DNA of 64,000 nucleotides from Apibacter muscae (GTDB taxonomy: Bacteria > Bacteroidota > Bacteroidia > Flavobacteriales > Weeksellaceae). The notes below the pieces were generated by a model. The model was not told the origin of the DNA. It did not search any database and saw nothing but the letters and a program-made list of their open reading frames with translations. The position numbers and the translations under genes are program-made. This document shows positions 1-7,713 of this stretch, in pieces. The number at the start of each line of letters is the position of its first letter. Within the stretch, counting starts at the first letter, position 1. The DNA is taken from contig NZ_SELG01000032.1 of the NCBI RefSeq assembly GCF_007845635.1, forward strand, positions 62,001 through 126,000, written 5' to 3'.

Positions 1-465
1 CTAGGTTTATATTTTGGAATAGAGATTGGAAAAATTAAAGTTGGAATTGAAAATTATCTTCCACAAAATCAACGTTCACAAATCGTTAAACTGGGTAATA
101 AAACTTTGGTTTTAGATACTTACAATGCAAATCCAAGTAGCATGGAAGCTTCTTTAAAAAATTTTTCTGTGTTTGAAGGCTCAAAAACTATCATTCTAGG
201 AGATATGTTTGAGCTGGGCAAGGAGTCTGCATATGAACATAGTAAAATTGTTTCTCTAGCTTTAAATACAAACTTTGATAATATATTCTTAGTGGGGGAG
301 AATTTTTATTCAACTACTATAGATGACTTTAAAATTAAAAAATTCAAATCCACGGAGGAAGCTAAAAATTATTTCAAGGAACATTCAATTGTTACTAAAA
401 ATCTTTTATTAAAAGGATCTAGAGGAATGGCTCTTGAAAAATTATTAAATGTAATTAAAGAATGA
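1..465 (+). CDS. murF: MurF C-terminal part (UDP-MurNAc-tripeptide--D-Ala-D-Ala ligase), truncated by window edge
   Basis: The reading frame is open from base 1 to the TGA at 463-465, giving the last 154 codons; the start lies outside the window. MurF is the cytoplasmic ATP-dependent ligase that adds D-Ala-D-Ala to the UDP-MurNAc-tripeptide, the last soluble step of peptidoglycan precursor synthesis. What is visible is the end of the central ATPase domain and the C-terminal Mur ligase domain, recognised by the DTYNANPSSM motif (codons 39-48), the ILGDMFELG segment and LLLKGSRGMALEKLL near the end. These are standard for MurF, and length and spacing look normal. It converges with the ompH gene, with a shared hairpin terminator between them. 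An in-frame TTG at 106 is internal and is not the start. Confidence 0.93.
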   Translation, partial: LGLYFGIEIGKIKVGIENYLPQNQRSQIVKLGNKTLVLDTYNANPSSMEASLKNFSVFEGSKTIILGDMFELGKESAYEHSKIVSLALNTNFDNIFLVGENFYSTTIDDFKIKKFKSTEEAKNYFKEHSIVTKNLLLKGSRGMALEKLLNVIKE

Positions 466-531
466 TATTATAAACCAATTAAATTTATAAATGTTAATTG
501 GTTTCCTGACAAATTAAGATGGATAATAAAA

Positions 532-560
532 AAAAAGGAGTTTCATTAAAACTCCTTTTT
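532..560. terminator. Bidirectional intrinsic terminator between murF and ompH
   Basis: A perfect 12-bp stem (532-543 with 549-560) and a 5-nt loop. The A-rich 5' flank and T-rich 3' flank give a U tract on either strand, so it can end both converging transcripts. Confidence 0.8.
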
Positions 561-590
561 TTTATTTTGTATTGATTGTTAGACTAGTAT

Positions 591-1127
591 TTAAAGCCCT
601 AATTTAGCTTTTACACTTGCCAAAATATTTGGACCAGCGGCATAAATCAATGAAGGTTGAGAAGTATCAAAAACATATAGATAACCTTTTTCTTTTGCTA
701 CTGCATCTACCGCTTCTTGAGCTTTTTTCATTATTGGATCGTACAGCTCCGCTTGTTTTTTATCCAATGCATTCGCTGCATCTTCTCTAAGTGTAGCTAA
801 ATTTTGCTGATCTGATTGTAATTCTTGTTCGTATTTCTGAAGTTGATCTTTCATAGAATCCAATTCAGTCTGAGACTTTTTACTCAAATCTTCTTGAATT
901 TTATTATACTTAGCTGCTAGAGCCTCTTCTTGTTTTTTAATACCTTCTTTCTTTTGGTCTGCCAATTTTTTTAATTGCTCATCCGCTGCTTTTTTTTCAG
1001 GCATGGAGTTTAATAATTCCATGGAATTTATATAAGCAATTTTACTTGCATCTCCAGTTTGTGCCTTTGCTAACTGAAAAATACCTACGAATGCGGATAA
1101 CATTACTACTAGTGTGATTTTTTTCAT
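591..1127 (-). CDS. OmpH/Skp-family periplasmic chaperone
   Basis: A 178-residue secreted protein. The signal peptide (residues 1-22, ending LAKA) leaves a mature N-terminal Gln. The rest is the OmpH/Skp layout: a short beta segment (KIAYINSMELLNSMP), a long charged coiled-coil hairpin (about 50-130) rich in Lys, Glu and Gln, then a return strand (GYLYVFDTSQPSLIYA). Skp-type trimers hold unfolded outer-membrane proteins in the periplasm and deliver them to BamA. It is the last gene of the porG-uppS-bamA-ompH-ompH operon, 30 bp after the longer paralogue, a context that strongly supports the role. The tandem ompH pair next to bamA is typical of Bacteroidota. There is no sign of truncation. Confidence 0.9.
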   Translation of the reverse strand: MKKITLVVMLSAFVGIFQLAKAQTGDASKIAYINSMELLNSMPEKKAADEQLKKLADQKKEGIKKQEEALAAKYNKIQEDLSKKSQTELDSMKDQLQKYEQELQSDQQNLATLREDAANALDKKQAELYDPIMKKAQEAVDAVAKEKGYLYVFDTSQPSLIYAAGPNILASVKAKLGL

Positions 1128-1157
1128 TTTATATGTATTAATTATGTTTAAATTTTA

Positions 1158-2078
1158 TTACTTATTACTGTTTGCAGTCTTTTTCTTTGGAACATATTTA
1201 CTTCCATAGCCTTTATTGGGTTGTGCGGTAGTCGCTTTTTTAACCTCCGGATTTTCTTTGGGTTTCTCCACCTCGGCTTCAGCAGTATCAGTTACCTCTT
1301 TATTATTATTAAGTTTATTTTCTTTGGATTTATTATTAGTTTTATCAATCTCTTTATCTCCATTTTCTTGGATCTCAACTGCCTGTTTTTTCTTTTTAGG
1401 TACATATTTACTTCCGTATCCAGATTTCGTTTGATCTTTTTTGTTTGACTTTTCTTTTACATTAATTTCATTGTTATCCTCATTTGATTCCTGAATTATA
1501 TCCTCGGTTTTAGAAATTTTCGATGGTGAGTTAGAATTGGTTTGAGATTCCTTTTTCTTACTTTGTTTAGCATCTAAACCCATTTGTTTTAAAACCTTAT
1601 CCGTAATGTCGTACTTAGGATCAGTAAAAACCATAATTAAATCAGATGATTTGTCGAAGATAAGTCCATATTTATCTCTGGATGCGACAGTATTTATAGC
1701 ATTCCAAATCTGATCTTGTAGTGGTTTAACAAAATTCATTCTTAATCGAAAAGAATCTCCCTCGGATCCAAATTTTTTATCAATAAAGTTCCGAATTTTA
1801 ATCTCTGAACTATCAATGATAGACAATCTATTTTTCTGCTGATCATCCGTTAATAATATTTTCTCATTTTCATATTCAACTCTTAGCTGATCTAATTTAG
1901 ATTGTTCTTTCTGAATTTCCGTTTGCCATTTTTTAATTTCATTATCTAACCTTTGCTGCGCTTGTTGATACTGAGGCATTTGATTTAAAATATATTTAGT
2001 ATCTACATAAGCCATCTTTTGAGCAGTGCCAGAATAGAAGAGCAAAAATAAAAAAATATAAGTAAGTAGTTTTTTCAT
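1158..2078 (-). CDS. OmpH/Skp-family protein with long Lys-rich C-terminal extension
   Basis: A 306-residue secreted protein. The signal peptide ends near residue 19 (SGTA then Gln). Residues 20-170 are an ordinary OmpH/Skp unit: KMAYVDTKYILNQMP, a coiled coil, then DKYGLIFDKSSDLIMVFTDP. After about residue 175 comes some 130 residues of low-complexity sequence rich in Lys, Glu, Asn and Ser, which holds two copies of GYGSKYVPKKK (about 220-230 and 290-300, the second at the extreme C terminus). The core should act as a periplasmic holdase for outer-membrane proteins. The tail is not part of the Skp fold and its role is unknown; a basic, disordered anchor to peptidoglycan or lipid is one possibility. 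It lies between bamA and the second ompH in one minus-strand operon. Confidence 0.85.
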   Translation of the reverse strand: MKKLLTYIFLFLLFYSGTAQKMAYVDTKYILNQMPQYQQAQQRLDNEIKKWQTEIQKEQSKLDQLRVEYENEKILLTDDQQKNRLSIIDSSEIKIRNFIDKKFGSEGDSFRLRMNFVKPLQDQIWNAINTVASRDKYGLIFDKSSDLIMVFTDPKYDITDKVLKQMGLDAKQSKKKESQTNSNSPSKISKTEDIIQESNEDNNEINVKEKSNKKDQTKSGYGSKYVPKKKKQAVEIQENGDKEIDKTNNKSKENKLNNNKEVTDTAEAEVEKPKENPEVKKATTAQPNKGYGSKYVPKKKTANSNK

Positions 2079-2150
2079 TATAAATATCTTAAAGTATTTC
2101 TAAAATCGTACCAATTTTTATTCTATTTTCATTACTAAAATTTATTACTA

Positions 2151-4715
2151 TTATAGCTGTTGACCAAATACAAAGTGTGTTTGCCATCCACTTGCTCCTG
2201 TTGAATTGATTGCTGGATCAAAACCTTTAGCAAAGTCAAAACCTAGAATTCCAAACTGTGGCATAAATATTCTAAATCCAACTCCGGCAGATCTTTTTAA
2301 TTCAAATGGATTAAATGAGTTATTATTGGACCATACATTTCCTGCCTCCACAAATGCTAAAGCGTAAATTTTTGTTGCTCCTCCCAACAATAATGGATAC
2401 CTCAATTCCATTAAAAATCTAGCGTAAGACGTTCCTCCTCCTAACGGAGTAATATCTTCATTGGGCTGACCTCCAAAAGCGGTAGGATCTCTATACCCTC
2501 TCAAAGGAATTATTTCTCTACCGTCATATCTATTCCCGTACATTCCTGTTCCTCCTAAGTAAAATCTTTCAAATGGAGGAATTCCTACTTTAGAATTGTA
2601 ATCACTTAAAAACCCAAGTTCCCCTCCAGCTTTTAAAACTGCTTTACCGACTAATTCTTGATACCAATAGGCTTTTAATTTTACTTTAAAGTACTCCAGC
2701 CATTTGTATTTTTCATTATCTGTTTTATTCCTATAATCTTCATTATTAAACAATGAATAAGGCGGTGTAGCTTTTAATGATAATTCAAATTCAGACCCCA
2801 TGGTTGGAAAAATAGGGTCTAATCCTGCCGAATATCTTCCTATAGAAGCATAAAAACTAAAATTATTACTTTGACCATTCGACCAAGTGGTATTTGATAC
2901 ATTGAACGGATAATTGTGAAAGGAGTACAATTGATAATTTATACCATAAGAAAGTCTAAAATAATCATCCGGCCAGTTCAGACGTGTAGTTAAGCCCACC
3001 TGAGCTCCATATATATCTAATCTGTTTTTACCTTCCTGATAATAATCTCTATAATTTAAAAATGTGGTATAAAAGGATACAGAAAGAGAGGTTGGACGTT
3101 TACCAGTAATCCATGGTTCAGTAAACGATATACTATAATTTTGATAATTGCTACCTGCTTGAGCTCTTAAAGAAACACTTTGTCCATCTCCGGTTGGAAT
3201 GGGTTTCCATGCTTTTTTCTTAAAGAAATCATTAAAAGAAAAATTACCAAAAGTAAGTCCTAAAGTACCTATAAATCTATTTCCTCCATAGCCCCCTTGC
3301 AATTCAATCTGACTATTCGTTCCTTTTTCTTCTAATTTATAATTGACATCAACCGTTTTGGTCTCAGGATTAGGAGTTATTTCAGGCACTAATGTTTGAG
3401 CTTCAAAATATTGCATTTGTGCCAATTCCATCATAGTTCTTTGCACTTCTTCTTTTGAAAATAAATTACCTGGAACCGTTCTTAAGGATCTTTGTACTAC
3501 ATGATCATGGGTTTTAGTATTTCCCGTAAAGGTTACCTTGTCCCAATACGCTTGTTCACCTTCTCTTATCTTTACTTCTACATCAATAGTGTCATTTCTT
3601 ACAGCCTTTTCAATAGGTACAACGTTTGAAAATACATATCCATTGTTATAGTATAAAGTAGCTATATCATCATTTTTTTCAGAACCTGTAACTTTTTTAT
3701 TAATCCCAACGGCATCATAAGGATCTCCTTTTTTGTACCCTAAAATTTTAGATAACAATTCACTGGAATATTTTGAATTCCCTGAGAAAGTTACATCTCC
3801 CAAATAATATCTCTTACCTTCTTCAATATCTACCTTTATTTCAAAATCTTTGTCATCTTTTCTATAAACTGTATCTGATACTATCTTAGCATCTCTATAG
3901 CCAAAGGATTGGAAAGTCTCTATGACTTTTTTTAAATCATCCTCATATTTTTTTGGTACATATTTGGATTTTTTCCAAAATCTAAAGAATTTCTTTTCTT
4001 TAGTATTTTTAAATGCTTTTGACTTTATTTTAGAAGGCTTTAAAACTTCATTGCCTTCTATAATAATTTTACCTACTTTTACCCTAGGCCCTTTGTTAAC
4101 CATTACATTCCAATTGATTAAAGACGCATCAGATTTATTTGGCTGTTCTTTTATTTGAATAATTGGGAACGGATAGCCTTTTTCAGTATATTCTTCTTTT
4201 AAAGAATTTTGAAGCTTACTGCGTAAATCATCGGTTATCTTCGTTTTTGTTTTTAAATTATTTTGTTTAATTAATTTTTCTCCTTTTGATTTGCTGATTC
4301 CATAAAATTTCACATTCCCTAAGTCTGGCAGAGCTCGCAAATTAATTCTTAAATAAACCGATTTACCTTCTATTTTTGAGAGATAAATTTCTACATCAGA
4401 AAACAATTTAGAATCCCATAATTTTTTTACTGCCATATTGATTTGCATGCCAGGAATTTCAACATATTCTCCTTCATACAATCCTGTATATCTCATTATT
4501 TGATTTTTTGTGTACTGGGTAGTACCCGTAACATTAACTTCTTTTATCAAATAAGAATTCTCCTGTGGCTCAAGGTATGAAGTTTCTTCTTTAAGTGTAT
4601 CATTATCTATAGTAACGGTATCTGAAATGGACGGCGGAGTCTGAATACTATCTTTAATTTGTCCAAATATGAATATATGTAATATGCCTAATACTGAGGC
4701 CAATAATTTCTTCAT
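2151..4715 (-). CDS. bamA: Outer membrane protein assembly factor BamA
   Basis: An 854-residue Omp85 protein and the central insertase of the BAM complex. The signal peptide (about 1-18, ending FG before Gln) is followed by POTRA repeats over roughly 55-460, then a C-terminal barrel. Visible landmarks are GGYGGNRFIGTLGLTFGNFSF at the barrel entry, SFTEPW, and the lid-loop motif IPLRGYRD, equivalent to the conserved VRGF/Y segment. Length is normal for a flavobacterial BamA. It sits between uppS upstream (22 bp) and the two ompH chaperone genes downstream, so the operon couples carrier-lipid synthesis, outer-membrane protein chaperoning and insertion. Confidence 0.97.
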   Translation of the reverse strand: MKKLLASVLGILHIFIFGQIKDSIQTPPSISDTVTIDNDTLKEETSYLEPQENSYLIKEVNVTGTTQYTKNQIMRYTGLYEGEYVEIPGMQINMAVKKLWDSKLFSDVEIYLSKIEGKSVYLRINLRALPDLGNVKFYGISKSKGEKLIKQNNLKTKTKITDDLRSKLQNSLKEEYTEKGYPFPIIQIKEQPNKSDASLINWNVMVNKGPRVKVGKIIIEGNEVLKPSKIKSKAFKNTKEKKFFRFWKKSKYVPKKYEDDLKKVIETFQSFGYRDAKIVSDTVYRKDDKDFEIKVDIEEGKRYYLGDVTFSGNSKYSSELLSKILGYKKGDPYDAVGINKKVTGSEKNDDIATLYYNNGYVFSNVVPIEKAVRNDTIDVEVKIREGEQAYWDKVTFTGNTKTHDHVVQRSLRTVPGNLFSKEEVQRTMMELAQMQYFEAQTLVPEITPNPETKTVDVNYKLEEKGTNSQIELQGGYGGNRFIGTLGLTFGNFSFNDFFKKKAWKPIPTGDGQSVSLRAQAGSNYQNYSISFTEPWITGKRPTSLSVSFYTTFLNYRDYYQEGKNRLDIYGAQVGLTTRLNWPDDYFRLSYGINYQLYSFHNYPFNVSNTTWSNGQSNNFSFYASIGRYSAGLDPIFPTMGSEFELSLKATPPYSLFNNEDYRNKTDNEKYKWLEYFKVKLKAYWYQELVGKAVLKAGGELGFLSDYNSKVGIPPFERFYLGGTGMYGNRYDGREIIPLRGYRDPTAFGGQPNEDITPLGGGTSYARFLMELRYPLLLGGATKIYALAFVEAGNVWSNNNSFNPFELKRSAGVGFRIFMPQFGILGFDFAKGFDPAINSTGASGWQTHFVFGQQL

Positions 4716-4737
4716 AATTTAATCTGCGATTCTTTTT

Positions 4738-5496
4738 TTACTTAACTTTTAATTGTTCACTGGTTTTTCCAAATCTTCTCTCTCTGGTAGCATAATATTT
4801 AATGGCTTCTAAAAAATCTCCTTTATTAAAGTCTGGCCATAATACATCTGTGAAATATAATTCTGAATAAGCAATTTGCCATAGTAAAAAATTACTAATC
4901 CTACATTCCCCACTGGTTCTAATTAAAAGATCTACATCAGGAATATCTTTGGTATATAAATAACTGCTAAAAAGATCTTCATTAATTTGATCTTCTGTGA
5001 TTTTATTACTTGCAAAATCCAACGCTATTTTTTTTGTTGCTTCTATAATTTCTTCTTTAGCTCCATAACTTAAAGCTAAAATTAAGGTCCCATTTTGCAA
5101 ATTTTCTGTAATTCTTATTAATGATTCCAATTCATTATAAACATCTTTAGGCAACTTGGTTATATTACCTATAACTTTGATTCTTACCCCTTTTTCAATA
5201 AGAGTTTTTGTTTCTTTTTTTATAGTGTTTACTAATAACGACATTAGTGCATTCACTTCAAAAGTTGGTCTATTCCAATTTTCGGATGAAAATGCATATA
5301 AGGTTAAATAAGGAATTTTCATATCTTGACAAAACTCAATGGAATCTCTAACGGATTTAATTGCGCTTTGATGCCCAAACGACCGAATCATCCCTTTCTT
5401 TTTTGCCCACCTGCCATTGCCATCCATAATAATAGCTACATGTCGTGGCATTTCAGTTTTAGTAATGTCGATTTCTTTTTCTTTCTTCTTAAACAT
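4738..5496 (-). CDS. uppS: Isoprenyl transferase (undecaprenyl diphosphate synthase)
   Basis: A 252-residue cis-prenyltransferase that extends farnesyl diphosphate with isopentenyl units to undecaprenyl diphosphate, the lipid carrier for peptidoglycan and surface polysaccharides. The catalytic signature MDGNGRWAKKKG is at residues 24-35 (catalytic Asp25). Further conserved blocks are YAFSSENWNRP and the C-terminal DLLIRTSGECRISNFLLWQ...ELYFTDVLWPDF. The soluble enzyme has no signal peptide. It lies 10 bp downstream of the porG-like gene and 22 bp upstream of bamA. Confidence 0.96.
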   Translation of the reverse strand: MFKKKEKEIDITKTEMPRHVAIIMDGNGRWAKKKGMIRSFGHQSAIKSVRDSIEFCQDMKIPYLTLYAFSSENWNRPTFEVNALMSLLVNTIKKETKTLIEKGVRIKVIGNITKLPKDVYNELESLIRITENLQNGTLILALSYGAKEEIIEATKKIALDFASNKITEDQINEDLFSSYLYTKDIPDVDLLIRTSGECRISNFLLWQIAYSELYFTDVLWPDFNKGDFLEAIKYYATRERRFGKTSEQLKVK

Positions 5497-5506
5497 TAAT
5501 TAATTT

Positions 5507-6370
5507 TTAATTGCATAGACACGGAGGTCTGCCAAAAGTATAGGTTAAATTTACACCCCAAACTAAATACCAATCATTACTTTTAAAAGTATTTCCTGTT
5601 TGATAGCTTTCTTTAATATCTGAATTTCTTTTATTAATTTCTTCTTGAATGGACGAAGATAAATTGCCTTGTTGTAATAACCTAGGATCTATATTACTAG
5701 TAAAATTTTTGTCTGCCAAATTACTGTAATCCAAATTATTTTGTGTTGTATATCTAGCTCCTATTTCAAATCCTAACAACCAATTATAATTAAATTTAAA
5801 TTTATAACCAATTCCAAAAGGAATACTTACATCTAATTTTGTGGAAGTGCTCTTTTCAATAGAAGATTCAAAATCGCTGGAATTCATTGGTGGTTTATAA
5901 GTTCCGTCTGAATTTTTTATTAATTGGTGATTGATAGTATACTTTGGGTTTTTATGAGTGAATACGCCTAAACCTGCAAAAATATATGGAGAACTGGCAA
6001 AATTTTGGATATTGTTAATATCAAAAAAATAATATTCAAATAGTAATGATGCTTCGATAATATTATTCATCCCTGAAAGCTTTCTATCAATCCTATAACC
6101 TTCAGAAGCTTCATTATCATCAAAAAAGACTTTGTTATATGATAAATTAAAACGTAAACTTTGTCTATTGTTTAAATTATATCTATATAGCATACCAATG
6201 GATATTGGAGTATTTGCACCATCAGCCTTAAACTGTATAAAATTAGTTTTACCTATATCTGCAATAAGATTGGGTTGACCTAAAGAAATTCCTATTTCGT
6301 GGCGTTGAGCATTTGTCCATGCATTCAAAGACATAAATATTAATAGCACTAATAAGAATTTATTTTTCAT
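5507..6370 (-). CDS. porG: PorG-like outer-membrane beta-barrel protein (DUF6089)
   Basis: A 287-residue secreted protein with a signal peptide ending TNA before Gln at about residue 22. The mature part starts RHEIGISLGQPNLIADIG and continues as alternating amphipathic strands, ending WGVNLTYTFGRPPCLCN, the tail typical of the DUF6089 family. In Porphyromonas gingivalis the homologue in the same place (directly before uppS and bamA) is PorG, an outer-membrane part of the type IX secretion system. Gene order here matches that locus. No other T9SS gene is in this window, so whether the organism runs a T9SS is not shown; a general outer-membrane role is possible. It is the first gene of the operon, with a -7 box candidate about 120 bp upstream. 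Confidence 0.78.
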   Translation of the reverse strand: MKNKFLLVLLIFMSLNAWTNAQRHEIGISLGQPNLIADIGKTNFIQFKADGANTPISIGMLYRYNLNNRQSLRFNLSYNKVFFDDNEASEGYRIDRKLSGMNNIIEASLLFEYYFFDINNIQNFASSPYIFAGLGVFTHKNPKYTINHQLIKNSDGTYKPPMNSSDFESSIEKSTSTKLDVSIPFGIGYKFKFNYNWLLGFEIGARYTTQNNLDYSNLADKNFTSNIDPRLLQQGNLSSSIQEEINKRNSDIKESYQTGNTFKSNDWYLVWGVNLTYTFGRPPCLCN

Positions 6371-6488
6371 ATTTTAATTATTCTCTAAATGAATAAAGCC
6401 ATGTTTATCACTTAAATTTATCTTCATCTCACTTGAAAACGTAAACAAGCAAAATTTGTTGCCTTATTAGATTTAATTTTTTTGAAGA

Positions 6489-6496
6489 CAAATATA
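6489..6496 (-). promoter_or_regulatory. Candidate -7 box for the porG-uppS-bamA-ompH operon
   Basis: Reads TATATTTG on the minus strand, a perfect match to the Bacteroidota TAnnTTTG consensus, about 120 bp before the first gene. No clear -33 TTTG is seen, so support is moderate. Confidence 0.4.
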
Positions 6497-6689
6497 ATAA
6501 ATTCTTTTTGGTAAAGTATTTAGCCTACATTATATATAATTATTTTAACATTTACTTAATAGGTAAAATCATAAATAGAAGCCATTTTTTTGTACTAATC
6601 TATTTTTTAATTCTGAATTAATTATTTTTATTTGCTTTTATTCGTTCTTATATTTAAACATAGCTAAAATTAGGTAAATAAATTATTTT

Positions 6690-6697
6690 TATATTTG
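6690..6697 (+). promoter_or_regulatory. Candidate -7 box for the polyprenyl synthetase gene
   Basis: TATATTTG matches TAnnTTTG exactly, 38 bp before the ATG. The -33 element is not obvious. Confidence 0.4.
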
Positions 6698-6735
6698 ATA
6701 AAAATAAATCTAAAAATTCTTATCTAATTCCATAA

Positions 6736-7713
6736 ATGTCAAAAATCGCTGAACAAATTAAAATTCCTATTGCAGAAGAAATGTTGCTTTTTGAAAAAAG
6801 ATTTTATCAATCTATGAAAAGTAAGGTTCCCCTTTTGGATAGAATTACCCAATTTATTGTTCGACGAAAAGGTAAACAAATGCGTCCAATGTTTGTTTTT
6901 TTAACCGCTAAGTTGACAGGAGAAATTTCTGACAAAACTTACAGAGCTGCTTCTTTAATTGAACTGATACATACGGCTACTTTAGTGCATGACGATGTAG
7001 TGGATGAAAGTTATATGAGAAGAGGATTCTTTTCAATCAATGCCCTTTGGAAAAATAAGATTGCAGTTCTTGTAGGAGATTATTTACTATCAAAAAGTGT
7101 TTTGCTTGCGACCGATAATAAAGATTTTGATTTATTATCGATTATATCTAGAGTAATTAGAGATATGGCTGAAGGCGAATTGTTACAGCTAGAAAAAAGC
7201 CGTAAATTAGATATTACTGAAGAGGTATATTTTAATATTATTAAACAGAAAACTGCAGTTCTTATTTCTGCTTGTTGCGAGTCTGGAGCTTGTTCCACCA
7301 ATGCGGATGATGAAACTATTCATAAACTTCGATTGTTTGGTGAATACACAGGAATAGCATTTCAAATTAAAGATGATTTATTTGACTATAATAGTAAAAG
7401 TTTTATCGGAAAACCGGTAGGTATAGATATTAAGGAAAGAAAGATGACTTTACCATTAATCTATGCCATTAATAATGCAGATACTACCAAAAAAAAGTGG
7501 CTTTTAAATTCAATTAAAAATCACAATAAAGACAAAAAAAGAATATCGGAAATTATAGCTTATGTTATCGAGTCTGGCGGTTTGAAGTACGCCACTTCAC
7601 AAATGAATGAATACAAAGAAAAAGCTTTAAATATTTTATATTCATTCCCAAAAAATTCCAGTAGAGATTCCCTTGAATTATTATTAAATTATGTAATTCA
7701 TAGAAATAACTAA
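6736..7713 (+). CDS. Polyprenyl (trans-isoprenyl) diphosphate synthase
   Basis: A 325-residue soluble enzyme that condenses isopentenyl diphosphate onto an allylic diphosphate to make a long-chain all-trans polyprenyl diphosphate. Both Asp-rich Mg-binding motifs are intact: DDVVD at 86-90 and DDLFD at 213-217, with GKQMRPMF and HTATLVHDDV around the first. The residue pattern before the first motif and the overall size fit the octaprenyl/heptaprenyl (IspB-like) group. The likely use is the menaquinone side chain, since menC and menE are also present in the window; product chain length cannot be read from sequence. The gene is transcribed alone, with the long gene-free region downstream. Confidence 0.92.
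   Translation: MSKIAEQIKIPIAEEMLLFEKRFYQSMKSKVPLLDRITQFIVRRKGKQMRPMFVFLTAKLTGEISDKTYRAASLIELIHTATLVHDDVVDESYMRRGFFSINALWKNKIAVLVGDYLLSKSVLLATDNKDFDLLSIISRVIRDMAEGELLQLEKSRKLDITEEVYFNIIKQKTAVLISACCESGACSTNADDETIHKLRLFGEYTGIAFQIKDDLFDYNSKSFIGKPVGIDIKERKMTLPLIYAINNADTTKKKWLLNSIKNHNKDKKRISEIIAYVIESGGLKYATSQMNEYKEKALNILYSFPKNSSRDSLELLLNYVIHRNN

Larger units (their letters stand above)
6371..6735. other. 365-bp divergent intergenic region between porG-like gene and polyprenyl synthetase
   Basis: No gene was found here. It is very AT rich and holds candidate Bacteroidota -7 boxes for both flanking genes: TATATTTG on the minus strand at 6496-6489 and TATATTTG on the plus strand at 6690-6697. Confidence 0.6.

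Noticed and set aside
1216-1448. Two plus-strand ORFs inside the OmpH gene tail
   Set aside because: They are antisense shadows of the Lys-rich repeat region, which reads as Phe- and Leu-rich sequence on the other strand.
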